Origin: Phytopseudomonas daroniae
Lineage (GTDB): Bacteria; Pseudomonadota; Gammaproteobacteria; Pseudomonadales; Pseudomonadaceae
Direction: 5' to 3'
Length of the DNA: 64,000 nucleotides
NCBI RefSeq assembly: GCF_004327285.1
Contig: NZ_QJUI01000014.1
Span: 62,001-126,000 of the forward strand
The notes beneath the pieces are model-generated. The model had not been told where the DNA came from. It saw nothing but the letters and a program-made list of their open reading frames with translations, and made no database searches. Positions 36,425 to 45,596 of the stretch are shown in pieces. Position numbers and translations under genes: made by a program. Position 1 is the first letter of the stretch. The number at the start of each line of letters is the position of its first letter.

Positions 36425-37780
36425 CTATACACTTTGTTCCTGCAGCACGGCGGCCGGTAGCAGCAGATGCATTTGCAGACCGCTCCCGGGCGGGCTTTGC
36501 GCCCACAGACGGCCGCCCTGCAAGGCGATGGCGCTACGGGCTATGCTCAAGCCGAGACCAAAACCGCCATCGCCGGGGCGAGCACTGTCCAGACGCGCGA
36601 AGGGTTCGAAGATGGTCTCCAGGTAGCGGGCATCGATGCCCGGCCCGTCATCGACCAGGCGAAGGTGCCAGTTCTCCCCTTCCAGCTCTCCCAGCAAACG
36701 TACGCTGCCGTCGGCTGGTGAATGGCGGATGGCGTTGCGCAGCAGGTTCTCCAGGGCCTGGGCGAGGCTGGTCAGGTTGGCGGCGACCAGGCAGCTTTCA
36801 TCCACCTGGAACAGCAACTGGTCGCTCGACCAGCCCGTCTCGAAACAGGCGTCCTCGACCAGCATGTCCCAGAGCTGCACCAGGCGGATCGGTTCGCGGG
36901 CGAACTGCGGGCGCTCGGAATCCAGCCAGGCCAGCTCCAGGGAGTTTTCCACCAGGCGCTGCATGATGGTGATTTCCCGATCCAGGCGCTGGCACAACGC
37001 TTGCGGATCGCTTTCCCCGTCAGCGGCGACTCGCAGGCGGCTCAGCGGGGTGCGCAGTTCGTGGGACAGGTCGCGCAGCAGGCGCCGCTGGTAGGCAACG
37101 GTACCCTGCAAACGTTCGGCCATATGGTCGAAAGCGCGCCCCAGTTCGCCGAGCTCATCCTTGCGCGCAGCCACGGGGGGCCCGACACGGGCGCTCAGGT
37201 CTCCTGCGCTCAGGGCGTTGGCCTGGCGACGCAGAATCACCAGGGGTGCGATGAACAGGCGGTACAGCAGAACCCCAAGCAAAAAGGCGAGTGAAGCCGG
37301 CAGCACCTTCTGCAGGAAAAACTCCCAAACCGGCTTGTAGTAACGCGGATCCAGCCGCGGTGGCAGCTCCATCACCAGGCGAATGTGGCTGTCGCTGAAT
37401 GGCACATAGAAGGTCGGCCGCCCACCTGGCCGCCCGACTTTCCAGTCGAGGCTGCGCACGAAATCCAGGCGCAGCCCCTCCGCTGCGGTCAGGGGCTGGG
37501 AAGACAGCGACTGGTGATGGTCGTTGACCACCACGGCCCAGACCTGCTCGCGTTCACGCAGTTGCAGAAGGAAATCATCCAGCCCCGCCGTGCCTCGCTC
37601 CTTCCAGGCGACCTCAGCCTCCCGGGCGAACTCGGTGAGCGCGCGCCGGCCGGATTCGGACAAGGTGGACATCGAGTCGTAAACACGCTTGTCCAGATCC
37701 ACGTGCAGGCTGACGATCAGCAGGCAGAACAGCGCCAGCCCGACGACCAGCTTCCAGAACAGCGAATGCCGGCCCGGCAT
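36425..37780 (-). CDS. pirS: Sensor histidine kinase (PirS-like)
   Basis: 451-residue inner-membrane kinase: membrane helix near residues 9-28, periplasmic sensor to about 160, second helix (ASLAFLLGVLLYRLFIAPL), HAMP, then the phospho-acceptor region LLRDLSHELRTPLSRL and the ATPase domain with DDGPGIDARYLETIFEPF and GGFGLGLSIA. It probably senses ferric catecholate in the periplasm and drives pirA via PirR. It starts one base after the pirR stop codon. Confidence 0.9.
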   Translation of the reverse strand: MPGRHSLFWKLVVGLALFCLLIVSLHVDLDKRVYDSMSTLSESGRRALTEFAREAEVAWKERGTAGLDDFLLQLREREQVWAVVVNDHHQSLSSQPLTAAEGLRLDFVRSLDWKVGRPGGRPTFYVPFSDSHIRLVMELPPRLDPRYYKPVWEFFLQKVLPASLAFLLGVLLYRLFIAPLVILRRQANALSAGDLSARVGPPVAARKDELGELGRAFDHMAERLQGTVAYQRRLLRDLSHELRTPLSRLRVAADGESDPQALCQRLDREITIMQRLVENSLELAWLDSERPQFAREPIRLVQLWDMLVEDACFETGWSSDQLLFQVDESCLVAANLTSLAQALENLLRNAIRHSPADGSVRLLGELEGENWHLRLVDDGPGIDARYLETIFEPFARLDSARPGDGGFGLGLSIARSAIALQGGRLWAQSPPGSGLQMHLLLPAAVLQEQSV

Positions 37781-37781
37781 C

Positions 37782-38489
37782 TCAGGATTCCCGGCCGGTG
37801 AGTACGTAGCCTTTGCCCCAGACCGACTCCAGGCGCGTGCTGGCGTAAGCGATATTCTTCAGTTTGCGGCGCACGTTGCTGACGTGCATGTCCAGGCTGC
37901 GATCATGCTGGGCATAACCACGGTGCAACACGTGCTGATAGAGGAAGGCCTTGCTCAGCACCTCTTCGGCATGCCGGGAAAAGGTTTCCAGCAGGCGGTA
38001 CTCGGTAGGTGTCAGCAAGGCCCAGTGGCCGTCATGACAGACGTCGGAACGATCTTCGTCAAAGGTCAACGTACCCTCCTGCAAGGGTGGTTGCTCACGC
38101 CGCTCGTACGCCACGCGACGCAGGATCGCCTCGATACGCACACTGAGTTCACCGAGGCTGAACGGCTTGGGCAGGTAATCATCGGCGCCCTTGCTGAACC
38201 CGGCGATGCGATCCTGCTCGGCGCCCAGCGCAGACATCAGGATCACCGGTACATGGCGTCGCTCACGCAGACGCTGCAATACATCCAGGCCATTGCTGCC
38301 GGGCAGCAGGATGTCCATCAGAATCAGGTCGAAATCCTGTTCCTGAGCCAGGCGTAGCCCTTCACTGCCATCGCGGCTGACGGTGACGTCGAAACCACAA
38401 CCCTGCAGATGGGCATGCAGATGGGACGCGAGAGCCGGGTCGTCTTCGACCGCAAGAATACGAATGGCGCTGTTGGCTGGGGACGACAT
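37782..38489 (-). CDS. pirR: Response regulator, OmpR family (PirR-like)
   Basis: 235-residue regulator with a receiver domain (ILAVEDDPALASHL, phospho-Asp in DLILMDILLPGSNGLD, DDYLPKPFSLGEL) and a C-terminal winged-helix DNA-binding domain (LLTPTEYRLLETFSRH, VSNVRRKL). It should activate pirA on siderophore sensing. I use the ATG at 38489; upstream codons in the same frame overlap the gacS promoter region. Divergent from gacS. Confidence 0.9.
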   Translation of the reverse strand: MSSPANSAIRILAVEDDPALASHLHAHLQGCGFDVTVSRDGSEGLRLAQEQDFDLILMDILLPGSNGLDVLQRLRERRHVPVILMSALGAEQDRIAGFSKGADDYLPKPFSLGELSVRIEAILRRVAYERREQPPLQEGTLTFDEDRSDVCHDGHWALLTPTEYRLLETFSRHAEEVLSKAFLYQHVLHRGYAQHDRSLDMHVSNVRRKLKNIAYASTRLESVWGKGYVLTGRES

Positions 38490-38623
38490 AACAAGCGGAC
38501 TCTGAAAGCAAATGTGAACGATTCTACCTATTAGTGGCATGTCCGGTAAGCAGCCAAACGCCAGACAAGCGTCTGCGCAGCGGAATCGCTACACTGCCTG
38601 GCATCGTTGAAAGGGGACGTCGC

Positions 38624-41383
38624 GTGTTCAAGGATATCGGCATCAAGGGCCGGGTACTGATGCTTACCCTGCTGCCTACCAGCCTGCTGGCGCTGGTACT
38701 GGGTGGCTACTTCATCTGGATGCAACTCTCCGGGCTGCAGGCGCAACTGTTGCAGCGTGGCCACATGATCGCCGAGCAACTGGCCCCCCTGGCGGCGCCT
38801 GCCCTGCTGCACGGTAACAAGTCGCTGCTGCAGCGCATCGCCACCGAAGCTCTGGAACAGCCGGATGTACGCGCAGTGAGTTTTCTCGCCATGCAGAACG
38901 ACCGCCTTGCTCATGCCGGTCCAAGCATGCTCAACGAGCGGCCGACCGTCGACAGCGACACCGTGGATGTCGCCCAGCACAGCAGCCAGGACGCGACCCG
39001 TTTTCTGCTGCCGGTAATGGCCCAGCACCTGACCTTGAGCGAAGAAGAACAGTTCAGCTCGGGCACCGGCCCGATCGGCTGGGTGGAGCTGGAGCTGTCG
39101 CACCACAACACGCTGCTCAGCGGCTACCGCAGTTTGCTGACCAGCCTGCTATTGGTGGTGACCGGGTTGATCATCACCGGGTTGCTGGCCTTGCGCATGA
39201 GCCGCAGCATCAACGACCCGCTGCTGCGCATCAAGCACGGTGTCGCCCTGCTCAAGGACGGCCACCTGGAAACCCGTCTGCCACCGCTGGGCAGCCATGA
39301 GCTGGACGAACTCGCCTCGGGCATCAACCGCATGGCCGAGTCATTGCAGAACGCCCAGGAAGAAATGCAGCACAGCATCGACCAGGTCACCGAGGATCTG
39401 CGGCAGAATCTGGAGACCATCGAGATCCAGAACATCGAACTGGATTTCGCCCGCAAGGAAGCCCTGGAAGCGAGCCGCATCAAGTCGGAGTTCCTGGCCA
39501 ACATGAGCCACGAGATTCGCACCCCGCTCAACGGCATTCTCGGGTTCACCAACCTGCTGCAGAAAAGCGAGCTGAGCCCGCGCCAGCAGGATTACCTGGG
39601 CACCATCGAAAAATCCGCCGACAGTCTGCTGGGCATCATCAACGAGGTACTCGACTTCTCCAAGATCGAGGCCGGCAAGCTGGTGCTGGAGAACATTCCG
39701 TTCAACCTGCGTGACGTACTTCAGGACACCCTGACCATCCTTGCGCCCTCTGCCCATGAAAAGCAGCTGGAGCTGCTCTCGCTGGTCTACCGCGATACGC
39801 CGGTGTCGCTGTCTGGCGACCCGCTGCGTCTCAAGCAGGTGCTCACCAACCTGGTCAGCAATGCGATCAAGTTCACCCGCGAAGGCAGCATCGTCATCCG
39901 CGCCATGCTCGAGGAAGAGACGGCGGATCGCGCCCAGTTGCGCATCAGCGTTCGCGACACCGGCATCGGCCTGGCCGAAGAAGACCTGCGCGCACTGTTC
40001 CAGGCATTCAGCCAGGCCGACAATTCGATGTCCCGCCAGGCCGGCGGCACCGGCCTTGGCCTGGTAATTTCCAAGCGCCTGATCGAGCAGATGGGCGGCG
40101 AAATCGGCGTGGACAGCACGCCGGGCGAAGGCTCCGAATTCTGGGTCAGCCTGAGCCTGCCCAAGGCCCGCAGCGATGCTGAAGATCAGCCCCGCGCGCT
40201 CTCGGGGCGTCGGGCCGCGATTCTCGAAGCCCATGAACTGGCCTGCCAGGCGCTGCAGCATCAGCTGGAAGACTGCGGACTGCAGGTCAGCGTATTCAGC
40301 GACCTGAACGCATTGTGCGAAGCCGCCAGCACGGCCAGTCGTTCTGCGCAGCCATTCAACTGCGCCGTGCTCGGTGTAACGGCCAGCCATCTACCACCAG
40401 AGCAACTCGGCAAGCGCATCTGGGATCTCGAACACCTGGGCTGCAAAACCGTGGTGCTCTGCCCGACCACCGAGCAAGCGCAATACCAGGACTGCGTGCC
40501 CGACTGGCATAGCCAGCTGCAGGCCAAGCCCGCCTGCACGCGCAAGCTGCAACGCACACTGACCGAGCTGATCGTTCCAAAGCAGATACGCCAGCAGGTG
40601 CGACACAGTACAACGCGCTCGCCGGCCATCCTGTGCGTTGACGACAATGCCGCCAACCTGCTGCTGGTGCAAACCCTGCTCGACAGCATGGGTGCCCAGG
40701 TCACGATCGCCAGCAGCGGCTTCGACGCCCTGGCGATCACCCGGGAGCAGGATTTCGATCTGGTGTTCATGGATGTGCAAATGCCGGGTATGGATGGCCG
40801 GCAGACCACCGAAGCCATCCGCCAGTGGGAACACGACAGCGCCCGCACACCAATGCCCATCGTCGCCCTGACCGCCCACGCCCTGGCCAACGAAAAACGT
40901 ACCTTGCTGCAGAGCGGCATGGACGACTACCTGACCAAACCGATCAGCGAACGGCAGCTGGCCCAAGTCGTACTCAAATGGACAGGTCTGGCGCTGCAAG
41001 GCGCCAATCAGGATCACCCGGCCAGCACAGAACTGCCCACCGCCGTACTGGATAACGAGGAAGGCCTGCGTCTGGCAGCCGGCAAGGCCGACCTGGCCGC
41101 CGACATGCTGAGCATGCTGCTGGCCGGGTTGCCCAGTGACCTCCAGGCAGTCCGCCAGGCGCGCGCCGATGGCGACCGCAATGCCCTGATCGAGCGCATC
41201 CACCGCCTGCATGGCGCTACCCGCTACTGTGGCGTGCCGCAACTGCGCGCCGCTTGCCAGCACAGCGAGACTCAGCTCAAGCAGGATCAGCCACTCCACA
41301 GCAGCGGGCTCGATGAACTCGAACAGGCGATAGAGCGCCTGGATCAGCTGGCACGCAGTGGCCCGGCACACACGATGGGCTAG
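38624..41383 (+). CDS. gacS: Hybrid sensor kinase GacS
   Basis: 919-residue hybrid kinase of the Gac/Rsm pathway, which controls biofilm, secretion and secondary metabolism via GacA and small RNAs. Order: helix at 11-34 (LMLTLLPTSLLALVLGGYF), periplasmic loop, second helix near 170-190, HAMP, kinase with FLANMSHEIRTPLNG (His 296), receiver with LVFMDVQMPGMDG (Asp 717) and HPt with RIHRLHGATRYCG (His 863). The GTG start at 38624 has AAGGGGA six bases before it and matches known GacS N-termini. The position next to pirR matches PA0928. Confidence 0.95.
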   Translation: MFKDIGIKGRVLMLTLLPTSLLALVLGGYFIWMQLSGLQAQLLQRGHMIAEQLAPLAAPALLHGNKSLLQRIATEALEQPDVRAVSFLAMQNDRLAHAGPSMLNERPTVDSDTVDVAQHSSQDATRFLLPVMAQHLTLSEEEQFSSGTGPIGWVELELSHHNTLLSGYRSLLTSLLLVVTGLIITGLLALRMSRSINDPLLRIKHGVALLKDGHLETRLPPLGSHELDELASGINRMAESLQNAQEEMQHSIDQVTEDLRQNLETIEIQNIELDFARKEALEASRIKSEFLANMSHEIRTPLNGILGFTNLLQKSELSPRQQDYLGTIEKSADSLLGIINEVLDFSKIEAGKLVLENIPFNLRDVLQDTLTILAPSAHEKQLELLSLVYRDTPVSLSGDPLRLKQVLTNLVSNAIKFTREGSIVIRAMLEEETADRAQLRISVRDTGIGLAEEDLRALFQAFSQADNSMSRQAGGTGLGLVISKRLIEQMGGEIGVDSTPGEGSEFWVSLSLPKARSDAEDQPRALSGRRAAILEAHELACQALQHQLEDCGLQVSVFSDLNALCEAASTASRSAQPFNCAVLGVTASHLPPEQLGKRIWDLEHLGCKTVVLCPTTEQAQYQDCVPDWHSQLQAKPACTRKLQRTLTELIVPKQIRQQVRHSTTRSPAILCVDDNAANLLLVQTLLDSMGAQVTIASSGFDALAITREQDFDLVFMDVQMPGMDGRQTTEAIRQWEHDSARTPMPIVALTAHALANEKRTLLQSGMDDYLTKPISERQLAQVVLKWTGLALQGANQDHPASTELPTAVLDNEEGLRLAAGKADLAADMLSMLLAGLPSDLQAVRQARADGDRNALIERIHRLHGATRYCGVPQLRAACQHSETQLKQDQPLHSSGLDELEQAIERLDQLARSGPAHTMG

Positions 41384-41487
41384 TGTCGCGACAACGGTCA
41401 TATGTCGGCCAGGGTGGTCGATGTGACCAAGGCGGCGAACGGGGTATCGTAATGTGGGATGGCAGCCATGTGGCGTAAGCGGACGGT

Positions 41488-41573
41488 CGTAGGATGGGTG
41501 AAACCCATCGGAAATTGATGGGTTTCACCCATCCTACGGGCTGGTGGATGAAAAGAGCGTCATCCACCCTACG
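41488..41573. repeat. Palindromic REP-like doublet
   Basis: A perfect 22-bp inverted repeat (41488-41509 and 41517-41538, 7-base loop), each arm itself a small palindrome around GATGGGTGAAACCCATC. It is followed by a second hairpin with GTGGATGA...TCATCCAC and ACCCTACGG, part of which also occurs at 20076-20096. It lies in the gacS 3' intergenic region (41384-41652), where I see no gene. Confidence 0.75.
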
Positions 41574-41652
41574 GGGTGAGCGTCCGCTCCCGCCTTTGAG
41601 CGACCACTCAGCCCAATCGATCGGATACGACATTTGATGTGTGACGCTACAC

Positions 41653-41843
41653 TAGGGTCTGTTGACGTTTCAACGCGAACCGCGTTGCCGCGAGAAATCT
41701 CGCCGGCCGGGCGGCGATCCGCTAGGTGGAGGACGCAGGGAATGGACTAGCCGTCCGCGCTTTCCCTTGCCTAGTCCTCCAACAACGCATGGCGAGATTT
41801 CTCGCGCAACCCGAAGGGCCGGGCTGCAAAGGGAACAGCCCTA
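41653..41843. mobile_element. MITE-like palindromic element of 191 bp
   Basis: Terminal inverted repeats TAGGGTCTGTT (41653-41663) and AACAGCCCTA (41834-41843). Inside, TTGCCGCGAGAAATCTCGCC (41685-41704) pairs with GGCGAGATTTCTCGCGCAA (41791-41809), and further in CTAGGTGGAGGAC pairs with CCTAGTCCTCCA, so the whole element can fold into one imperfect hairpin. There is no coding capacity. A TA target duplication is possible (TAGGG...CCCTA), longer duplications are not seen. Its right end supplies the stop codon of the hydrolase-like gene. Family not recognised. Confidence 0.65.
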
Positions 41844-42428
41844 ATGTCTGACAACCTGTGCCCGCATGTGCCTGATGCGAAAAGAGGCGGTTATCGGCGG
41901 ACGCATGCCATGCCGCTCGACCAGTTCGGCCGCCATGCCGTGGCCAACGAACACCATCTCCTGCAGCTCCGAAAAATGGCTACTGCGCTTGAGGTAGCCC
42001 AGCAAACCATCAAGAACCGCGAACGCGGAAAGGCCAACCGCCCCTTCGCTGGAAAGCTCACCGCCAGTCCAGGCCTGTTCGCCGTGCCATGCAGGCAGAT
42101 CCATCGGCATCGGACGACCATCGATAACCTGAAACTGCGGCACGAGTACGAGCGTTCCGTCACTCGCCTCCAGGGACGACTCACTGGAGAACACGTCATC
42201 CTCGATGCGAACGACAACACGTCGTAAACCTTGCGGCAGGTTGTACAGATCGGCGTTGGCCGCTACCAGGATGGTGAAGGTACTGGTGCCATCATGCAGA
42301 CGCAGCAACTGCATTGCTCTGTCAGTGCTGCTGGAGGTTTCGGGTCTGCCTGCCGTGCCGTCACCGAGTACCAGGCCGACCAATGCAGCCGAGCAGAACA
42401 GCAGGAGAAAACAGCGGGTGCAGGTCAT
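41841..42428 (-). pseudogene. Truncated, nucleophile-less paralogue of the exported hydrolase
   Basis: 195-codon frame with a signal-like start (CFLLLFCSAALVGLVLG). It aligns by eye along its length with the intact hydrolase at 44503-45555: ANADLYNLPQGLRRVVVRIE against ANADLQQAVPATRAVVLIHG, LPAWHGEQAWTGG against MPLWARDKWMHGI, and SAFAVLDGLLGYL against AGFSVLDDLLIHL. The elbow GHSAGG is replaced by GHGMAA, so the catalytic Ser is gone, and the C-terminal half with the catalytic His is missing. The stop TAG (41843-41841) is formed by the end of the MITE. Start at 42428 has AGGA eight bases upstream. It lies 60 bases after the lyase gene. Expression as a pseudoenzyme cannot be excluded. Confidence 0.65.
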
Positions 42429-42488
42429 GTTCACGATCCTGACGGAAACGAGCGGCGACCCGACCCGGCATCGGGCCGCCTCTCGAAT

Positions 42489-44087
42489 TTACCTGGCGGC
42501 CGACACCAGCCGGCCGAAAGCCTTGTCCAGATTGGCATCGGCCTTGATCAGGCGCTGACGCCATTCTCCCATCTGGTTCTCGTCCGCCCCCAGGCGCTTC
42601 TGGGCCTGTGCCAGCATGCGCTTGACCTCGCTCGGCTGCGGCCCACCCGTCCCCTTGCGGGTCTGCACCATGGTGCGTGGCGACAAGGTCGCACGGAACG
42701 CGGTCTCGCTCAGAGGCAGACGCTGCTCCTTCCATTGGTACTTCTGTGCAGCCTTGGTATAGAGCGCTTGCGCGTCGGCGTAAGGGAAGTTCTTGGGCAG
42801 TAGCCCCTGCTCGCGGGCTTGGCCGACGATCAGCGAGGCGAAACTGTGGCCGATGCGGAACGGTACCCTGTGTTCACGCTCGAGGGTGTCGGCCAGCTCC
42901 ATCGAGGTCGTCCAGTCGGCATCCAGTTCCTCCATGGCGCGCTCAGGATTGATCACCAGGGCATCCAGCACCATATCCAGGCGCTCGAACATATCGATGG
43001 CGGACTTGAACAGCCCCAAATCATCGAAGGCCGCCTTGTAGTCGGTCATGCCGGTGGTAACGTTATGCGCGCGGATGGTGGTGGCGCCGGCCAGGCCGAC
43101 CACATCGGAAGCCGATTCGCGGGTACGCATCAACAGTCCGGGGTTACGTTTCTGCGGCATGGCGCTGCTGGTATAGGTCGACCCTTCGTCAAGCAGCAGC
43201 CAGGGGCGTGTCTGGTGGTATTGAGTATGGATGTCGCCGATCAGGGCACCGACACGAATAGCCGAAGACGAGGCGATACCAGCAGCCTCCAGCGGGATGT
43301 CGTAGGTCGATACCTGGCTGGCATCCAGTGAGTTCTCGCGTACGCCATCGAATCCCAGCAGCGCGGCCAATCGCTCGCGGTTGAGCGGCCAGCCGGAGTT
43401 GGCCAGCACCGCCGTCCCCATCGGGCTGAGATTGAGGCGCGCATAGAGTTCACGAATACGTTGGGCATCGCGCTCGAAGGCGGCCTCGAAAGCCAGCAGG
43501 TAATGGGCATAGCTGATCGGCATGGCCTGCACGCCATTGGTATAAGCCGGGATCAGGGTGTCGACATTGTCCCCGGCAATCTTCAGCAGGCGAGCGCGGG
43601 AAGCGTTCAGCGCATCGCCATAGTCCAGCACCTGGGCACGCAGGACAGCCAGGCGGTAGGTTGCATACATGTCCTGGCGACTGCGCCCGGAATGGATCAG
43701 CGAAGCCTCCGGGCCGATCTTGTCGATCATGATCTGTTCGAGTTGCAGCACATCGCTCGGGCGCTTGCCATCGGGTTGGCCAGCCTGGTCGATCACGTGC
43801 TGTACCCCGCCAGCGATACGCCGGCCCTGCTGCGCGGAAACGATGCCTTCCTCGCTGAGCATGACGATGGACGCCTTGTTGATGCGGTTCAACCAGGAAA
43901 ACTGGCTTTCGTAGGCACCGCCCTTGAGTGCGGATTTGTCCACCGTAGCCCCGATCTTGCGGGCCTGCTCCGCGCACTCTGCAGTCGTCCGACAAGGTAC
44001 CTCGGCAGTATTGGCCGCCTGTGCGCCATAGGAGATGAACAGGGCATAGGCAACGGCCAGGTGAAGCAGTGTCTTTCTTGTTCTCAT
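42489..44087 (-). CDS. Exported argininosuccinate-lyase-like protein
   Basis: 532-residue member of the fumarase/aspartase/argininosuccinate lyase superfamily. It has a clear signal peptide (LLHLAVAYALFISYGAQAAN), unlike cytoplasmic ArgH. ArgH-like motifs are LIHSGRSRQDMYATYR (ArgH: HTGRSRNDQ) and the superfamily signature STYTSSAMPQKRNPG with the catalytic Ser loop. It therefore probably eliminates fumarate from an N-succinyl-type or similar substrate in the periplasm; the substrate is unknown. About 70 residues longer than ArgH, mostly at the N-terminus. It is followed by the truncated hydrolase paralogue and divergent from the intact hydrolase. Confidence 0.82.
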   Translation of the reverse strand: MRTRKTLLHLAVAYALFISYGAQAANTAEVPCRTTAECAEQARKIGATVDKSALKGGAYESQFSWLNRINKASIVMLSEEGIVSAQQGRRIAGGVQHVIDQAGQPDGKRPSDVLQLEQIMIDKIGPEASLIHSGRSRQDMYATYRLAVLRAQVLDYGDALNASRARLLKIAGDNVDTLIPAYTNGVQAMPISYAHYLLAFEAAFERDAQRIRELYARLNLSPMGTAVLANSGWPLNRERLAALLGFDGVRENSLDASQVSTYDIPLEAAGIASSSAIRVGALIGDIHTQYHQTRPWLLLDEGSTYTSSAMPQKRNPGLLMRTRESASDVVGLAGATTIRAHNVTTGMTDYKAAFDDLGLFKSAIDMFERLDMVLDALVINPERAMEELDADWTTSMELADTLEREHRVPFRIGHSFASLIVGQAREQGLLPKNFPYADAQALYTKAAQKYQWKEQRLPLSETAFRATLSPRTMVQTRKGTGGPQPSEVKRMLAQAQKRLGADENQMGEWRQRLIKADANLDKAFGRLVSAAR

Positions 44088-44502
44088 TGTTTTTCAGTTC
44101 CGCTCGAAATCGTGGGTGGCTCGACCGTTCGAGAACGGACGTGACCACTGGATGCTAGCGGCAACTCAAAGAGATATGAAATATATTAAAAATATCAAAT
44201 CAATACATTAAAAGTACCAACAGGATAAATGCTCACACTGATTTATCGAGCGCCGCCACACTCACCATGCCCGGCCAGGGCATTACTGATGGCCGGATCC
44301 AACGCCTTCAACACCATACTTTAAAGATATTGAATTTCTATTTTCAAGATATTTTATCTAAGCAAAAACGGCTGATAGGATCGTCCCCATAACTCCAATC
44401 AATCAGGCCGACTCACGCTTCCTGCAAAGGTGGGTACGGCTAGTAGCGCGACATCCGTCGAATTACCTGGATGCCGCTCTGCGCTCTCTGCCGAGGTGGG
44501 AT
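44088..44502. promoter_or_regulatory. AT-rich divergent promoter region of the adhesin locus
   Basis: 415 bases between the exported lyase (minus) and the hydrolase (plus). Two stretches, about 44168-44220 and 44320-44365, are strongly AT-rich (for example GATATGAAATATATTAAA), quite unlike the surrounding high-GC DNA, as expected for promoters or for sites bound by H-NS-like silencers such as MvaT. No specific operator is recognised. Confidence 0.45.
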
Positions 44503-45555
44503 ATGCCGTACTATGTTTTCTGGCCCCTGGGTTCCTCTATCAACTGGCCCGACTTCCGCAGAGTGGCAATCTTTGCCAGCGTCCTGCTCGCCACCCTCTT
44601 CCACACGACACTCGCCACGGCTACCCAGCAGACTCTACGTCTGGGGCAAGCAAAACCTTATGACTTCGTCACCTTTGCCAATGCCGATCTGCAGCAAGCA
44701 GTGCCGGCCACGCGAGCAGTGGTGCTGATCCACGGGGTACGCCGCAATGCCGACGACTACTACCAGAACGGCCTGAATCTGCTGAAAAAGGCTGGTCTGA
44801 GCTCGACCGACACCCTGCTGCTGTCTCTCAACTTCCTCACCGATACCGACCCGCGCGCGGGGGCGGACATGCCCTTGTGGGCACGTGACAAATGGATGCA
44901 CGGCATCGATTCGGAGAAAGGTCGACCTGGTATCGCCGGCTTCTCGGTGCTCGACGACCTGCTCATCCACCTGGCCGACCGCAAGCGCTTTCCCGGCATG
45001 CAGGAAATCGTCCTGATCGGCCACTCCGCTGGCGGCCAGCTCATGCAGCGCTACAGCATCCTCGGCGATGGCGACGAGCGCCTGGCCGGCAGCGGCATCA
45101 GCGTCCGCTACGTCGTGTCCAGCCCGTCGTCCTATGTCTATTTCGAGAACAGCCGCCTGCAGGACGGAACCTTCCAGCCGGTGCACACCATCATGTGCCC
45201 GAGCTTCAGCCGCTATCGCTACGGCCTGGACAGGGCGCCCTTCTACCTGACGCGCCAGGGCCTCGACACCGAGCAGCTGTTTCGCCGTTATGCCGCACGC
45301 GACGTGACCTACATGGTCGGCGAACGGGATAACAACCCGCGTGATCGCATCATGGATCGTACCTGTGGCGCCAGCATGCAGGGCTCTAACCGGGTCGAGC
45401 GCCAACTCAATTACCTGCGCTACGAAGCCTTCCTGTCCAGCAAATGGGGGGTGCCTATCCATCATCGGCAATTTCAGGTCGCCGGCATCGGCCACAACGT
45501 TGCCCGTTTGTTCGCCACAGAAACCGCCGCCAACGGAATATTCCCGACGCACTGA
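44503..45555 (+). CDS. Exported alpha/beta hydrolase
   Basis: 350-residue protein. After an unusual N-terminal extension a signal-like helix (VAIFASVLLATLFHTTLATA) precedes the domain. Core motifs are VVLIHGVRRNADDYY (oxyanion loop), VLIGHSAGGQLMQRY (nucleophile Ser) and AGIGHNVARLF (catalytic His). The substrate cannot be told. ATG at 44503 has GAGGTGG just upstream; a GTG at 44563 would remove the extension but has a poor site. It ends 41 bases before the TpsB-porin gene, so it is probably the first gene of that operon. Confidence 0.8.
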   Translation: MPYYVFWPLGSSINWPDFRRVAIFASVLLATLFHTTLATATQQTLRLGQAKPYDFVTFANADLQQAVPATRAVVLIHGVRRNADDYYQNGLNLLKKAGLSSTDTLLLSLNFLTDTDPRAGADMPLWARDKWMHGIDSEKGRPGIAGFSVLDDLLIHLADRKRFPGMQEIVLIGHSAGGQLMQRYSILGDGDERLAGSGISVRYVVSSPSSYVYFENSRLQDGTFQPVHTIMCPSFSRYRYGLDRAPFYLTRQGLDTEQLFRRYAARDVTYMVGERDNNPRDRIMDRTCGASMQGSNRVERQLNYLRYEAFLSSKWGVPIHHRQFQVAGIGHNVARLFATETAANGIFPTH

Positions 45556-45596
45556 TACACCGTCTGCCCACCCACAAAAATAAAAATGAGCTTGCC

